From assembly GCF_013403985.1 (NCBI RefSeq), contig NZ_JABFDF010000001.1, positions 1,302,001-1,366,000 of the forward strand: a stretch of DNA of 64,000 nucleotides. Reading direction: 5' to 3'. Shown one piece after another: positions 8,641 to 18,049 of the stretch (within the stretch, counting starts at the first letter, position 1; every line of letters begins with the position of its first letter). The notes beneath the pieces are model-generated. The model did no database searches. It worked only from the letters and a program-made list of their open reading frames with translations, and was not told the DNA's origin. The position numbers were made by a program, and so were the translations under genes. Source of the DNA: Winogradskyella ludwigii. GTDB lineage: Bacteria; Bacteroidota; Bacteroidia; Flavobacteriales; Flavobacteriaceae.

Positions 8641-9342
8641 ATGATTAATAAAAAAGTGGCAAATATTACTGAAGCTTTAGATGGCGTTAGTGATAACATG
8701 ACCTTTATGTTTGGTGGATTTGGTTTATCTGGGATCCCGGAAAATGCTATTGCCGAACTCGTAAAGCGTAATATAAAAGGCTTAACCTGTATCTCTAATA
8801 ATGCAGGAGTCGACAATTTTGGTTTAGGTTTATTGTTACAGCAAAAACAGATCAAAAAAATGATCTCTTCTTATGTTGGCGAAAACGATGAATTTGAACG
8901 TCAGATGCTTTCAGGCGAATTAGATGTCGAGTTAATTCCTCAAGGAACCTTAGCAGAGCGTGCTAGAGCTGCACAATGTGGCTTTCCAGCGTTCTATACA
9001 CCTGCAGGTTTTGGAACTGAAGTCGCCGAAGGAAAAGAAACCAGAGAATTTAATGGAAAAATGTATGTTTTAGAACATGCTTTTAATGCCGATTTCGGTT
9101 TTATTAAAGCATGGAAAGGAGATGCAGCAGGAAATCTTATCTTTAAAGGAACAGCGCGGAATTTTAACCCTAACATGTGTGGAGCAGCGAAAATCACAGT
9201 TGTTGAGGTTGAAGAGTTGGTACCAGTTGGAGAATTAGATCCTAATCAGATACACATACCTGGCATATTTGTGCAACGCATCTTTCAAGGAGAGAAATTT
9301 GAGAAAAGAATTGAACAATTAACCGTTAGACAAAAAGCATAA
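8641..9342 (+). CDS. scoA: 3-oxoacid CoA-transferase subunit A
   Basis: Subunit A of a type I CoA-transferase, probably succinyl-CoA:3-ketoacid (acetoacetate) CoA-transferase, which moves CoA between carboxylic acids in ketone-body or short-chain acid use. The 233-residue protein shows the family's glycine-rich CoA-binding stretch [14 protein letters not shown] (about 24-37) and the [22 protein letters not shown] region. It is followed after 2 bp by subunit B, so the two are coupled. A -7-like box TAGTTTTG lies at 8605-8612, about 30 nt before the ATG. The exact acid substrate cannot be read from the sequence. Confidence 0.93.
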   Translation: MINKKVANITEALDGVSDNMTFMFGGFGLSGIPENAIAELVKRNIKGLTCISNNAGVDNFGLGLLLQQKQIKKMISSYVGENDEFERQMLSGELDVELIPQGTLAERARAAQCGFPAFYTPAGFGTEVAEGKETREFNGKMYVLEHAFNADFGFIKAWKGDAAGNLIFKGTARNFNPNMCGAAKITVVEVEELVPVGELDPNQIHIPGIFVQRIFQGEKFEKRIEQLTVRQKA

Positions 9343-9344
9343 TT

Positions 9345-9998
9345 ATGTTAGATAAAAATGGAATTGCAAAACGTATTGCGAGAGAAGTAGAAGACGGTTT
9401 TTATGTTAATCTAGGAATTGGGATACCAACTTTAGTCGCCAATTACGTTAGAGACGATATTGAAGTAGAATTTCAAAGTGAGAATGGTGTTTTAGGAATG
9501 GGACCCTTTCCTTTTGAAGGTGATGAAGATGCAGATATTATAAATGCAGGTAAACAAACTATAACAACGTTGCCAGGAGCATCATTTTTTGATTCCGCAA
9601 TGAGTTTTGGAATGATTAGAGGTCAACATGTTGATTTAACGATACTTGGCGCTATGGAAGTGTCAGAAAATGGTGATATAGCGAATTGGAAAATTCCAGG
9701 AAAAATGGTTAAAGGTATGGGAGGTGCCATGGATTTAGTAGCGAGTGCAGAAAATATAATTGTTGCCATGATGCATACCAATAGAGCAGGAGCTTCGAAG
9801 CTTTTAAAATCTTGTTCTTTACCGTTAACAGGAGTAGCTTGTGTAAAGAAAATAGTAACAAACATGGCTGTTATAGAGGTAACACCAAAAGGTTTTAAAC
9901 TTCTAGAACGTGCACCAGGAGTTTCTGTAGAAGAGATTAAAAACGCAACAGAAGGAGCGCTTATTATTGATGGTGATATTCCAGAAATGATACTATAA
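9345..9998 (+). CDS. scoB: 3-oxoacid CoA-transferase subunit B
   Basis: Subunit B carries the catalytic glutamate of the CoA-transferase: Glu46 in the family signature SENGVLGMGP, which forms the glutamyl-CoA thioester intermediate. The 217-residue length and the N-terminal GIGIPTLVANYV motif are typical. It lies 2 bp after subunit A and is followed by a strong terminator, closing a two-gene operon. Confidence 0.94.
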   Translation: MLDKNGIAKRIAREVEDGFYVNLGIGIPTLVANYVRDDIEVEFQSENGVLGMGPFPFEGDEDADIINAGKQTITTLPGASFFDSAMSFGMIRGQHVDLTILGAMEVSENGDIANWKIPGKMVKGMGGAMDLVASAENIIVAMMHTNRAGASKLLKSCSLPLTGVACVKKIVTNMAVIEVTPKGFKLLERAPGVSVEEIKNATEGALIIDGDIPEMIL

Positions 9999-10021
9999 CA
10001 CTTTTTGTTTGTAAAGCTTAT

Positions 10022-10046
10022 GCCACTAAATTTTAGTGGCTTTTTT
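10022..10046 (+). terminator. Intrinsic terminator after scoAB
   Basis: Perfect stem GCCACTAAA / TTTAGTGGC around a one-base loop, followed by six T, beginning 24 bp after the scoB stop. Confidence 0.9.
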
Positions 10047-10237
10047 GTGCGTAAATTCTTAATATTATTTGTTAAATGTTAAAATATTATGTATTTCATC
10101 GATTTATGGTGTACTTAAACTGATTAATAGAAAATAATTATTCATATTGCAGTCCCAAACAAAACGAATTAAATTAGAGCGATTAACCATCAATGTAATT
10201 TACCTTTTTGCCCTAAATCTACCAAGAATTAGTATTT

Positions 10238-10363
10238 ATGAACATTAAAACAAACCTACCGGAACGGACTTTAAATGAAAATCATGGATTTTCTGCGTTA
10301 GAAAACACTTTGAAGTTAGTCTCGAATGTTTTTAAGTTAGCTAAAAGAGTATTCATGCTATAA
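10238..10363 (+). CDS. Candidate small protein (41 residues), unknown
   Basis: ATG 10238 to TAA 10363 encodes 41 residues beginning MNIKTNLPERTLNE and ending LAKRVFML. The end overlaps by 6 bp the 3' end of the convergent ABC gene. The predicted C-terminal half is an amphipathic, basic helix (ENTLKLVSNVFKLAKRV). A near-consensus -7 box (TACCTTTT, 10201-10208) lies 30 nt upstream. I do not recognise the family. The stretch 10047-10237 before it shows no other gene. Confidence 0.4.
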   Translation: MNIKTNLPERTLNENHGFSALENTLKLVSNVFKLAKRVFML

Positions 10364-12043
10364 TCCTTTTGGAATAGCATGAATTAACTTTTTAGTATAC
10401 TCTCTTTTAGGAGAGGCATAAATTATATCTGCATCCCCAATTTCTTCAATTTTTCCTTTATTCATCACTAACAATTGATCTGCCATATATTTTACAACGG
10501 CCAAATCGTGTGAGATAAATATGTAAGTAAATCCAAATTGTGATTTTAAATCATTTAATAAGTTTAAAACTTGCGCTTGCACAGAAATGTCTAATGCCGA
10601 AACAGATTCGTCACAGACTATCAATTGAGGTTCTAAAGCAATAGTTCTCGCAATACCTACACGTTGGCGTTGCCCTCCAGAAAATTCATGTGGATAGCGA
10701 TCAAATGCTGTGGCATCTAACCCTACTTTTTTTAGAATATCAATTACTTTTTCTTTTCTAGCTAAATCAGAACTTTCAATATGATGAACTTTCATAGGTT
10801 CTAAAATTGCATTTCCAACAGTTAATCTTGGATTCAATGATGCAAATGGATCTTGAAATATAATCTGAATGTCTTTGCGTAAGGTGCGCATTTCAGATCT
10901 ATTTAAATGAACGATATCTTTTCCTTTGTATAGAATTTTTCCAGAAGTGGCTTTGTCTAATTGTAAAATAGCATTTCCTAATGTAGATTTACCACAACCA
11001 GATTCACCAACCAAACCTAAAGTTTCTCCTGGAAACACTTTAAAACTCACTCCATCAACCGCATTAAAAGCTTGATCTTTAGAAAACCATCCCGTTTTTG
11101 AGAGGTATGTTTTTTCAACATCTATAACTTCCAATAAAGGGGCTTGTGCGTATAATATTTTGTGATTTTTGATTCTATCAGTATCAGAAATAATAGCATT
11201 GTTCACAGTGTCTGCCATAAAATCTGAAATGGTAGGCAGTTGTTTTAAACGAAAATCGGTTGACGGTCGTGCTGCAATTAATGCTTTTGTATAATTGTTT
11301 TTTGGAGTATTAAATATGTTCTGTGTCGATCCTTGTTCTACAATTTCGCCTTTATACATCACTAAAACTCGATCTGCTAACTCGGACACTAAGGATAAAT
11401 CGTGAGATATAAACAGTATACTCATTTTTGTCTCTGTTTGGATGTCTTTTAAAAGCTCTAAGATTTCTTTTTGGACGGTTACATCTAAAGCTGTTGTTGG
11501 TTCATCTGCGATTAGCAATTTAGGTTTACAAGCAATTGCCATTGCTATCATGACGCGTTGTTTTTGTCCGCCAGATATTTCATGAGGATACGCTTTATAA
11601 ATGCGTTCTGGGCTAGGTAATTTTACTTTATTAAAAAGAGTTAAAACTTCAGCTTTTATTTCTGAATTAGATAATTTAAAATGTTGTTTTAAAATTTCTT
11701 CAACTTGCTTGCCACAGCGCATCGATGGATTTAAAGAACTCATTGGTTCTTGAAAAATCATTGCGATTTCTTTACCTCTTATAGTTTGAAATTCTTTTTC
11801 AGATAAATCAACGATATTCTTTTCTTGAAACTCTATGGTTCCAGAAGTAATCTTAGAAACGTGTTTTGGCAATAATCCCATTAAGGCTAATGAGGAAATT
11901 GATTTACCAGAACCTGATTCTCCAACAACAGCTACAATTTCATTTTTGTTGATACTGAATGAAATATTTTTAATGATATGTTTTTCAATCTTGTCTTTAA
12001 AAAAAGAAATATTAATGTTGTTGACGTCTATTAAATTTGCCAT
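10358..12043 (-). CDS. ABC transporter ATP-binding protein, two fused peptide-type ATPases
   Basis: Two complete OppD/OppF-type ATPase domains are fused in 561 residues, as in YejF and similar proteins of dipeptide/oligopeptide importers. Domain 1 has Walker A GESGSGKS (41-48), signature SGGQKQR (158-163) and Walker [10 protein letters not shown]; domain 2 has GESGCGKST (346-354), SGGQRQR (about 470) and [12 protein letters not shown]. In domain 2 the residue after the Walker B glutamate is Ser rather than Pro. No permease or binding-protein gene is adjacent; those parts must lie elsewhere. It is the last gene of a minus-strand run, 29 bp after the exonuclease gene. Confidence 0.93.
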   Translation of the reverse strand: MANLIDVNNINISFFKDKIEKHIIKNISFSINKNEIVAVVGESGSGKSISSLALMGLLPKHVSKITSGTIEFQEKNIVDLSEKEFQTIRGKEIAMIFQEPMSSLNPSMRCGKQVEEILKQHFKLSNSEIKAEVLTLFNKVKLPSPERIYKAYPHEISGGQKQRVMIAMAIACKPKLLIADEPTTALDVTVQKEILELLKDIQTETKMSILFISHDLSLVSELADRVLVMYKGEIVEQGSTQNIFNTPKNNYTKALIAARPSTDFRLKQLPTISDFMADTVNNAIISDTDRIKNHKILYAQAPLLEVIDVEKTYLSKTGWFSKDQAFNAVDGVSFKVFPGETLGLVGESGCGKSTLGNAILQLDKATSGKILYKGKDIVHLNRSEMRTLRKDIQIIFQDPFASLNPRLTVGNAILEPMKVHHIESSDLARKEKVIDILKKVGLDATAFDRYPHEFSGGQRQRVGIARTIALEPQLIVCDESVSALDISVQAQVLNLLNDLKSQFGFTYIFISHDLAVVKYMADQLLVMNKGKIEEIGDADIIYASPKREYTKKLIHAIPKGL

Positions 12044-12072
12044 AAATGAAGTTAGAATCTTTTCTCTTTTAA

Positions 12073-12786
12073 TTAAACGTGTTTTATTTCATTGTTATCA
12101 AGCAATTCATCTCCTCGTAATCTTAAGAAAATCTGCGCCACAGCAATGGTGTCTTTTTCACAGTAGACAACAATACGATCTATTTCTTTCTCTTTGTAAT
12201 AGACGCGATAAACTTCGCTGCCATCAATATCATCTTTTGGTGACGGAATACCTAAAACATTAGTCAGTAATTTTAAAGAGGTATACGATTTATAATCTCC
12301 AAATTTCCAGAGTTCTAAGGTGTCTAAATGCGGAACTTCCCATGGTTTTTTACCAAAGAGGTTTAGCTTATGTGGTAATTTTATATTGTGGATAATCATC
12401 CGTCTGGCTATGTATGGAAAGTCGAATTCCTTACCATTATGCGCACAAAGCAAATGTTTGTTACCACTAAAATGTGAAATTATAAGATTTTTAAACTCTT
12501 TTAAAAGCTCAATTTCTTCTCCGAAGAATGACGTGACTCTAAAAGTTCTAGATGTACCTTCCGTTTTAAAATAACCTACAGAGATACAAATTATTTTACC
12601 AAACTCAGCCCAAATACCTGCTCTGTCATAAAACTCTTCGGCTGAAAACTCTTCCTTACGTTGGTAACGTGATTTTGCATCCCAAAGATCTTGTTTAGCT
12701 TTGTCTAAATCAGAGAAATTTTCCGTTTCCGGAACAGTTTCTATATCTAAGAATAGGATGTTTTCTAGGTTGAGTTTGCTAATCAT
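12073..12786 (-). CDS. Predicted 3'-5' exonuclease (PolB-like, DEDDy)
   Basis: The 237-residue protein has the three exonuclease motifs of the DnaQ-like superfamily: Exo I FLDIETVPE (Asp14, Glu16), Exo II AHNGKEFDFP (Asp122) and Exo III YCEKD (Tyr208, Asp212). The Tyr in Exo III makes it a DEDDy enzyme, related to the proofreading domain of family B polymerases, but no polymerase domain is attached. It should remove nucleotides from DNA or RNA 3' ends; the physiological substrate is unknown. It sits between an S41 peptidase and the double ABC ATPase with short gaps (33 and 29 bp), so transcription together is likely though function is not obviously shared. Confidence 0.88.
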   Translation of the reverse strand: MISKLNLENILFLDIETVPETENFSDLDKAKQDLWDAKSRYQRKEEFSAEEFYDRAGIWAEFGKIICISVGYFKTEGTSRTFRVTSFFGEEIELLKEFKNLIISHFSGNKHLLCAHNGKEFDFPYIARRMIIHNIKLPHKLNLFGKKPWEVPHLDTLELWKFGDYKSYTSLKLLTNVLGIPSPKDDIDGSEVYRVYYKEKEIDRIVVYCEKDTIAVAQIFLRLRGDELLDNNEIKHV

Positions 12787-12819
12787 GGTGTATTTTCAAC
12801 TAAAGTTAACATTTTTAAA

Positions 12820-14589
12820 TTAATCTTTAATTAAATTTTGTGTGGTTGTTTGTTTTTCAATGAGTTGTATGGCTCTTTCAAACACTTCATCACGTCCATT
12901 TTTAATGCCTTCGATAGTTGGTTTTACTTCAATATCTGGAACGATACCTACGCGTTGTGTTTCTGAACCATCTGGATAAAGAACCCCAATGCCTGATATT
13001 GCAGTTGTTAGCCCTCCAGGAAGCAATATAGCTGAGATATTACCATCGGCACCAGCCGTTGTGCTGCCAATTATGGTTGTTTTGTCTCCAGCTCTAAAGG
13101 CCATGGCCGTATATTCTGCTTGACTCTGAGATATTTCATTTACTAATACTATTACCTTTTGACCTTTGTAAGACCAACTTTTAGAAAGTCCTACTTTCAG
13201 ATTGTATTTATAATTAAATTCGCCTGGGTTATTTAAGTTGCCTTTTGTGAATTTTACAAAATCTGCCCTATTATTATTTAAGAAATTTCCTAATTCAAAA
13301 ACGACAAAAGTTGAAGGGTAATTTCTAATATCTACTACAATTCCTTTTAAATTTTGAAACTCTTCTTTAATTGAATCTATATCCTCGTTTGTGATATTTT
13401 GTAAGGTTATGTATCCAATATCACTATTTAGTTTTTTAAAACTTTTCTCAGTTCTTTTTTTGTACCAACTATAATATCCTTCGATATTATCTTTTTTATA
13501 TAAATCTAGTTTTAAGTCAGAAGTTTTTCCAACGCGTTCAATTTTTAACTCTATACTGTTTTCTTTTGATCTCAAAATATTAAAACTAATATCTCGTAAG
13601 CGAGTGGGTTGGTTAGATGCTGGATAGTAGGGATTCATGTCTTTTACTACTTCATCAGTGTGTTTGCCGTTAATATGAGTAATAATATCGCCTATTTTTA
13701 TTCCGTTGATTTTGTTTTTTTGCTCATTAAATAAATCATCTACAACTAATTTGTTTTCTATAAACTTAACATGAATTGGTGCGTAATAATCGCCTCGTTG
13801 TTCTTGTATTTTATTATTTCCACTCCAAAGATTAGCATGTGTGTCTTTAATATCTCCAATAATTTGAATTACGGCTAGTTCATATTCTAACTCATTTTTA
13901 GCATTGATGAATTTTGGGATGTATTCTGCCAAACAGGTGTCCCAATCCTTATCTGTTAAATGTCTGTAAGGAAAATAATAATTTATAATATTCCAATATC
14001 TAAAGAGTGATAATAGTCTAAAACCAGCATCTGGATAAGGCATATCCTCATAGATGGCTTCATTTTTAAATTCTGGATTTCCAACACTAGGATTCATAGC
14101 AATATAATAATGTTCACCTTGGTGTCTATTGCTTTGGATGTATAGTAATTTTTCACTTAGAGACGTAGAAATGTTAGTTGCTGTTATCCATTCTAAATCC
14201 GGTTTTAAATGAGAGTCTTCAGAAGTTGGTTTGCATTTTCTACAGCGTTCTACCTTTCCATAGCGTTCTATCCAAGATAAAAGTAAAATATCGCGTTCTG
14301 TTGTTGTAGTCACTTTTTGATATGCTGGAAGTAACCTAAAAAGTTCATAATCCCAATTATAATTTCCTTTTCCGATTTCGGGATGATAGTATTTTAAAAA
14401 TCCCCAAACACGTCCTAAAAGCTCAAGGTTTTTTATTTGATTTTCATCCAAGGCATTGAAAGTAATAGCTGAACCTTTATCAAATTTAGTGTCTCTATTT
14501 AAGGTTTCAAGATCTACGTGGTGATTGCTTTGTGCAGTAATGTTTAGAAATGTAAATAGCAGGATAAGAGTAAAATAAAGTTGCTTCAT
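12820..14589 (-). CDS. Secreted S41 family peptidase
   Basis: A 589-residue exported protein. A Sec signal peptide (about 1-19, ending ITAQ) is followed by a long N-terminal region, a PDZ-like segment (about 290-335, KINGIKIGDIITHINGK) and a C-terminal S41 (tail-specific protease-like) domain. The region VLVNEISQSQAEYTAMAFRAG carries the likely catalytic serine. A Cys-x-x-Cys pair in the N-terminal part (CRKC, about 117-120) is unusual for the family. The substrate is not known. It is 74 bp downstream of the serine hydrolase gene. Confidence 0.88.
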   Translation of the reverse strand: MKQLYFTLILLFTFLNITAQSNHHVDLETLNRDTKFDKGSAITFNALDENQIKNLELLGRVWGFLKYYHPEIGKGNYNWDYELFRLLPAYQKVTTTTERDILLLSWIERYGKVERCRKCKPTSEDSHLKPDLEWITATNISTSLSEKLLYIQSNRHQGEHYYIAMNPSVGNPEFKNEAIYEDMPYPDAGFRLLSLFRYWNIINYYFPYRHLTDKDWDTCLAEYIPKFINAKNELEYELAVIQIIGDIKDTHANLWSGNNKIQEQRGDYYAPIHVKFIENKLVVDDLFNEQKNKINGIKIGDIITHINGKHTDEVVKDMNPYYPASNQPTRLRDISFNILRSKENSIELKIERVGKTSDLKLDLYKKDNIEGYYSWYKKRTEKSFKKLNSDIGYITLQNITNEDIDSIKEEFQNLKGIVVDIRNYPSTFVVFELGNFLNNNRADFVKFTKGNLNNPGEFNYKYNLKVGLSKSWSYKGQKVIVLVNEISQSQAEYTAMAFRAGDKTTIIGSTTAGADGNISAILLPGGLTTAISGIGVLYPDGSETQRVGIVPDIEVKPTIEGIKNGRDEVFERAIQLIEKQTTTQNLIKD

Positions 14590-14663
14590 GGTTGGTTTGT
14601 TTTACTCAAAAAAAGAAATAAAAATGGCGATATATAACTAACTATTTGTTAAATAACATAATA

Positions 14664-15809
14664 TTAAGACTTTAAATTTAGCATTGCATAAGCTTCATCT
14701 ATATAAACATAAAAATCTTCAGGGAAAAAATCAACCTTTACATTACTTCTATGATGTCCTAGTCTTACAATAATTACATTATCTTCAGGAATTGTAATAA
14801 CATATTGCCCTAAAATTCCCACCATAGCGAAAGTATGTTTATTGTTGTAGTCACTTACCCAAAAACCGTAACCATAAGGCTGACCACTAAATCTAGATTT
14901 GGTTGCTGTAGCCACAAAAGTAGAGTCTAGTATTTGTTTGCCATTCCATTTGCCATGGTCTTTGTAAAGTTTGCCAAAGCGGCCAAAATCTCTTGCACTA
15001 CTAGAAATACAGCAAAATGCTTTCGCTAGTTTATTGTCGTCATCATCTAATTGCCAAAACGCATCGTTTTCGGCGCCTAAGGGTTGCCAGAAGCTTTCAG
15101 ATAGATAATTTGATAATCTTTTTTTGGTTGCTTTTTTAATCACCATACCAAGTAATTGCGTACTTCCACTTAAATATTCGAATTCTTTTCCTGGTGTTTT
15201 TACGACTTTCTGATTTAGAATAGTTTCCGCTAAATCATCATCATAATTGGCTCTTGCAGTAATAGAAAACGGACTAGAATAAGACTCTACCCAATCTAAA
15301 CCTGAAGCCATTGACGATAAATCACCAACCGTTGTTTTTGTGCCTTTGTATTGCGGATAAAAATCACTAATTGGTTGATCTAGATTTTTAATATAACCAT
15401 CCATTATAGCTTTACCAAGTAACGATGAGGTTATACTTTTAGCCATAGAAAACGAATTGGTTTTAGAATCTACACCATAATTATCAGCGTAATTTTCGTA
15501 ATAAATACTATCATTTTTTATAATTAAATAAGCAACAGTACCAAATTCACTGTTAGTGTTTTTTAATCGATCTGTAGCGTTTACAGAATTATAGTTTTTG
15601 TGAATTGGCCAAGCATCAGTGTGTGTGCCTTTTTTTATAGTATCATTTTCAAAATAAGGATAGTCATCAATAAAAGCAGTAGAATGACCTGTAAAATACA
15701 CAACACGTATACCTTTTAATATATAGTCGTAATCAAAAATATAAGAGGCAATTACAAGCACACCAATAATTCCGATGAGCCATTTTAATAGTTTTTTGAT
15801 AAATTTCAT
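14664..15809 (-). CDS. Serine hydrolase, beta-lactamase class C-like
   Basis: A 381-residue membrane-anchored or exported protein with one N-terminal hydrophobic helix (about 7-26). The beta-lactamase/esterase fold is shown by SMAK (Ser121-Lys124, the S-x-x-K catalytic pair) and EYLSG (Tyr212, in the place of the usual Y-x-N). Such proteins include esterases and D-aminopeptidases as well as true class C enzymes; nothing here points to antibiotic resistance. It starts 11 bp after the DUF4442 gene stop in the same operon. Confidence 0.85.
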   Translation of the reverse strand: MKFIKKLLKWLIGIIGVLVIASYIFDYDYILKGIRVVYFTGHSTAFIDDYPYFENDTIKKGTHTDAWPIHKNYNSVNATDRLKNTNSEFGTVAYLIIKNDSIYYENYADNYGVDSKTNSFSMAKSITSSLLGKAIMDGYIKNLDQPISDFYPQYKGTKTTVGDLSSMASGLDWVESYSSPFSITARANYDDDLAETILNQKVVKTPGKEFEYLSGSTQLLGMVIKKATKKRLSNYLSESFWQPLGAENDAFWQLDDDDNKLAKAFCCISSSARDFGRFGKLYKDHGKWNGKQILDSTFVATATKSRFSGQPYGYGFWVSDYNNKHTFAMVGILGQYVITIPEDNVIIVRLGHHRSNVKVDFFPEDFYVYIDEAYAMLNLKS

Positions 15810-15820
15810 TGTGTTAGATA

Positions 15821-16342
15821 TTAATTATTTGCTTTACGTTTTTTTAGTTTTTCTTTATAAAAGGCTTTGTTAGCTATATAAATAGTCTTTTTAAAAGTAG
15901 CAATAATATGTTGTTTGTCGTCAACCAAATTCATGGTTTTAACAATATCAATTTCACGAGATTCAATAACCGATTGTTTTATAGTTTCAATCTCTTCTCT
16001 TGTGAATATAAATTCACCATAAATGGTAGTTTTACCTGGTTTTTTATAGCGTGCTTCAACAGATTTATCCCAAACTACAAAATCATTACCCAGTATTTGA
16101 ATAAGTTGAATCATGTAAATAGGATCTGTTGCAGATAACATGCTGCCACCAAAAATAGAGCCTGCATAATTGCGATTTTTCCAACTTGGTTTTAATCTAA
16201 TTTTTACAAAAAGCAAATCGTCACTAACCTCAATAAGTTTGGCAGTAGATCTACGATACATTGGCGACCAATTGAAACCATATTTGTATATCGTTGAAGT
16301 TTTAAAAAAACGTTTTAAAAATTCAGTGGCTATTTTATACAT
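15821..16342 (-). CDS. DUF4442 protein (hotdog-fold thioesterase-like)
   Basis: The 173-residue protein matches the DUF4442 family, which has the hotdog fold of acyl-CoA thioesterases. The conserved stretch NYAGSIFGGSMLSATDP (about 58-74) corresponds to the substrate-tunnel region. No experimentally known substrate can be named. Its start overlaps the stop of ogt by one base, so it is translationally coupled with the repair gene. Confidence 0.82.
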   Translation of the reverse strand: MYKIATEFLKRFFKTSTIYKYGFNWSPMYRRSTAKLIEVSDDLLFVKIRLKPSWKNRNYAGSIFGGSMLSATDPIYMIQLIQILGNDFVVWDKSVEARYKKPGKTTIYGEFIFTREEIETIKQSVIESREIDIVKTMNLVDDKQHIIATFKKTIYIANKAFYKEKLKKRKANN

Positions 16343-16815
16343 TAAAATAAGGATTGTTGTTTGTATTCACTTTCATGATTGAGCAACCATTGTTTTCTGT
16401 GTAAGCCACCAGCATAACCTGTGAGGCTTCCGTCGCTACCAATGACTCTGTGACAAGGTACAATAATCCAAAGCGGATTTTTACCGTTGGCACTTGCAGC
16501 AGCTCGTATGGCTTTTACATCTCCTAATTGTTTGGATAATTCTAAATACGAAATGGATTTTCCAAAAGGAATAGTCTCCAATTGTTTCCATACCTTTTTC
16601 TGAAAGGTTGTGCCTTCAGGATGTAATTTTAAGTCGAATTTTTTTCGAGTATTGTTGAAATATTCTTTAATCTGAATCACACAATCTAATAAAGATTCTG
16701 GAATACTTTCTGATAATTCGTCTTGTGAATCTATGATTGAAACTGAAGTTATACCATTCTCATTTCCGCTAATTTTAGCATGTCCAAGAGGTGTTTCAAT
16801 ATAGCAAATTTGCAT
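16342..16815 (-). CDS. ogt: Methylated-DNA--protein-cysteine S-methyltransferase
   Basis: A suicide enzyme that moves the methyl group from O6-methylguanine in DNA to its own cysteine. The 157-residue protein has the active-site motif PCHRV with Cys121, preceded by the helix-turn-helix region with the Arg finger (KAIRAAASANGKNP). There is no N-terminal Ada domain, so this is the Ogt type rather than an Ada regulator. It overlaps both neighbours by one base (CNNM protein gene upstream, DUF4442 downstream), so the three form a tightly coupled operon. Confidence 0.95.
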   Translation of the reverse strand: MQICYIETPLGHAKISGNENGITSVSIIDSQDELSESIPESLLDCVIQIKEYFNNTRKKFDLKLHPEGTTFQKKVWKQLETIPFGKSISYLELSKQLGDVKAIRAAASANGKNPLWIIVPCHRVIGSDGSLTGYAGGLHRKQWLLNHESEYKQQSLF

Positions 16816-17927
16816 TAATTATCTTCTTTGTCTATGATGCCTAAACGTTTTGCTCTACTTTCCCAACTCTTTCTAGCAAGTTGTTGTAAGTCTGAAACAT
16901 TATCACTTTCATCCATAATTTCGAGTCCAAGAAGTGTTTCAATCACGTCTTCCATAGTAACTAAACCACTTACAGAACCGTATTCATCTACCACTAAAGC
17001 TAAATGATTTCGACTTTCAATAAGTTGTTCAAATAATGTAGGAATAGGTAAATTACGATCTACAATAATAATATCTCGTTTAATTTCTGATAACAGTTTA
17101 GAACCGTTACCTAAAGCCATTTCTTTAAAGACTTCAGCTTTTAAAACTAAACCAGTAATATTATCTGTGTCATTTGTAAAAACAGGAATTCTAGAATAAC
17201 GTATGTTTGAGTTGGCATTAAAGAAGTCTTCAATGGTCATGCTCTCATTTTCAGTTTTTACAACTGTACGAGGTGTCATAACATCTTTAGCGCGCACTTC
17301 TTTAAAGTTCAATAAGTTTTTAATGACTTTACTTTCGTTTTCTTCAAAAACACCTTCTTCATGTGCAATTTCTGTCATTGCAACAAAACCTTCTCTACTT
17401 AAAACACTTCCATGTCCTTTTCCGCCAATTAGTTTTGTAGTTAACTGAAGTACCCATAAAATACCTGTCCACTTTAAAGGAAATATTAAAATATTAAGTG
17501 CTTTAGTTGTAAAATTAGCGAGTTTTTTCCAGTGTGTAGCACCAATAGTTTTTGGGATAATTTCTGAAGCGACTAAAATAAGTATAGTCATAAGTGTAGA
17601 AACTACAGCAACCATTAGATCTTCTGTAAACTCTATACCTAAAATAGAACGTTTGGTAGTTCCGTACAGTTCTACATAAGCCACTTTAGCTTGTACACCA
17701 ACCAAAATCGCACCAACAGTGTGTGCAATGGTATTAAGTGTAAGAATAGCAATTAAAGGACGATCGACATCCTTTTTTAGTTCTTCTAATTCTGCAGCAT
17801 AGGCTTTACCTTCTTTCTTTTTAAGATTAAGAAATGTAGGAGTTATACTAAGTAAAACAGCTTCTAAAATAGAACATAAGAACGAAAAGAATATTGATAT
17901 GACAGCGTAAAAAACGAGTAAGCCCAT
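16815..17927 (-). CDS. CNNM/CorC-type membrane protein with CBS pair
   Basis: The 370-residue protein combines an N-terminal DUF21/CNNM membrane domain (about four hydrophobic segments, residues 1-180) and a CBS-domain pair (about 205-330, with DVMTPRT and VVDEYGSVSGLVTMEDVIE). Family members (often labelled hemolysin) are linked to magnesium or cobalt efflux. The C-terminal CorC_HlyC domain common in relatives is missing or very short. A -7 box on the minus strand (TACGTTTG, 18011-18018) lies about 84 bp before the ATG and could start the operon CNNM-ogt-DUF4442-hydrolase. Confidence 0.88.
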   Translation of the reverse strand: MGLLVFYAVISIFFSFLCSILEAVLLSITPTFLNLKKKEGKAYAAELEELKKDVDRPLIAILTLNTIAHTVGAILVGVQAKVAYVELYGTTKRSILGIEFTEDLMVAVVSTLMTILILVASEIIPKTIGATHWKKLANFTTKALNILIFPLKWTGILWVLQLTTKLIGGKGHGSVLSREGFVAMTEIAHEEGVFEENESKVIKNLLNFKEVRAKDVMTPRTVVKTENESMTIEDFFNANSNIRYSRIPVFTNDTDNITGLVLKAEVFKEMALGNGSKLLSEIKRDIIIVDRNLPIPTLFEQLIESRNHLALVVDEYGSVSGLVTMEDVIETLLGLEIMDESDNVSDLQQLARKSWESRAKRLGIIDKEDN

Positions 17928-18049
17928 TAATGTTGAGAAGTTTAGTTACTGCGAAGTTACGAAATCAATGATTAATTTTAGATTTAATTTTTTTTCATAA
18001 CTTTAAATATCAAACGTATGGTTTTACAAACTGTTTTTGTGGGTTAAAA

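Noticed and set aside
11835..12263. 142-residue plus-strand frame across the ABC and exonuclease genes
   Set aside because: Both overlapped minus-strand genes have clear catalytic motifs; the plus frame has no start signal or family pattern.
14664..15809. Antibiotic-resistance beta-lactamase
   Set aside because: The S-x-x-K motif is present, but the second motif is Tyr-x-Ser rather than Tyr-x-Asn and the genomic setting is not resistance-related; a general serine hydrolase is the better label.
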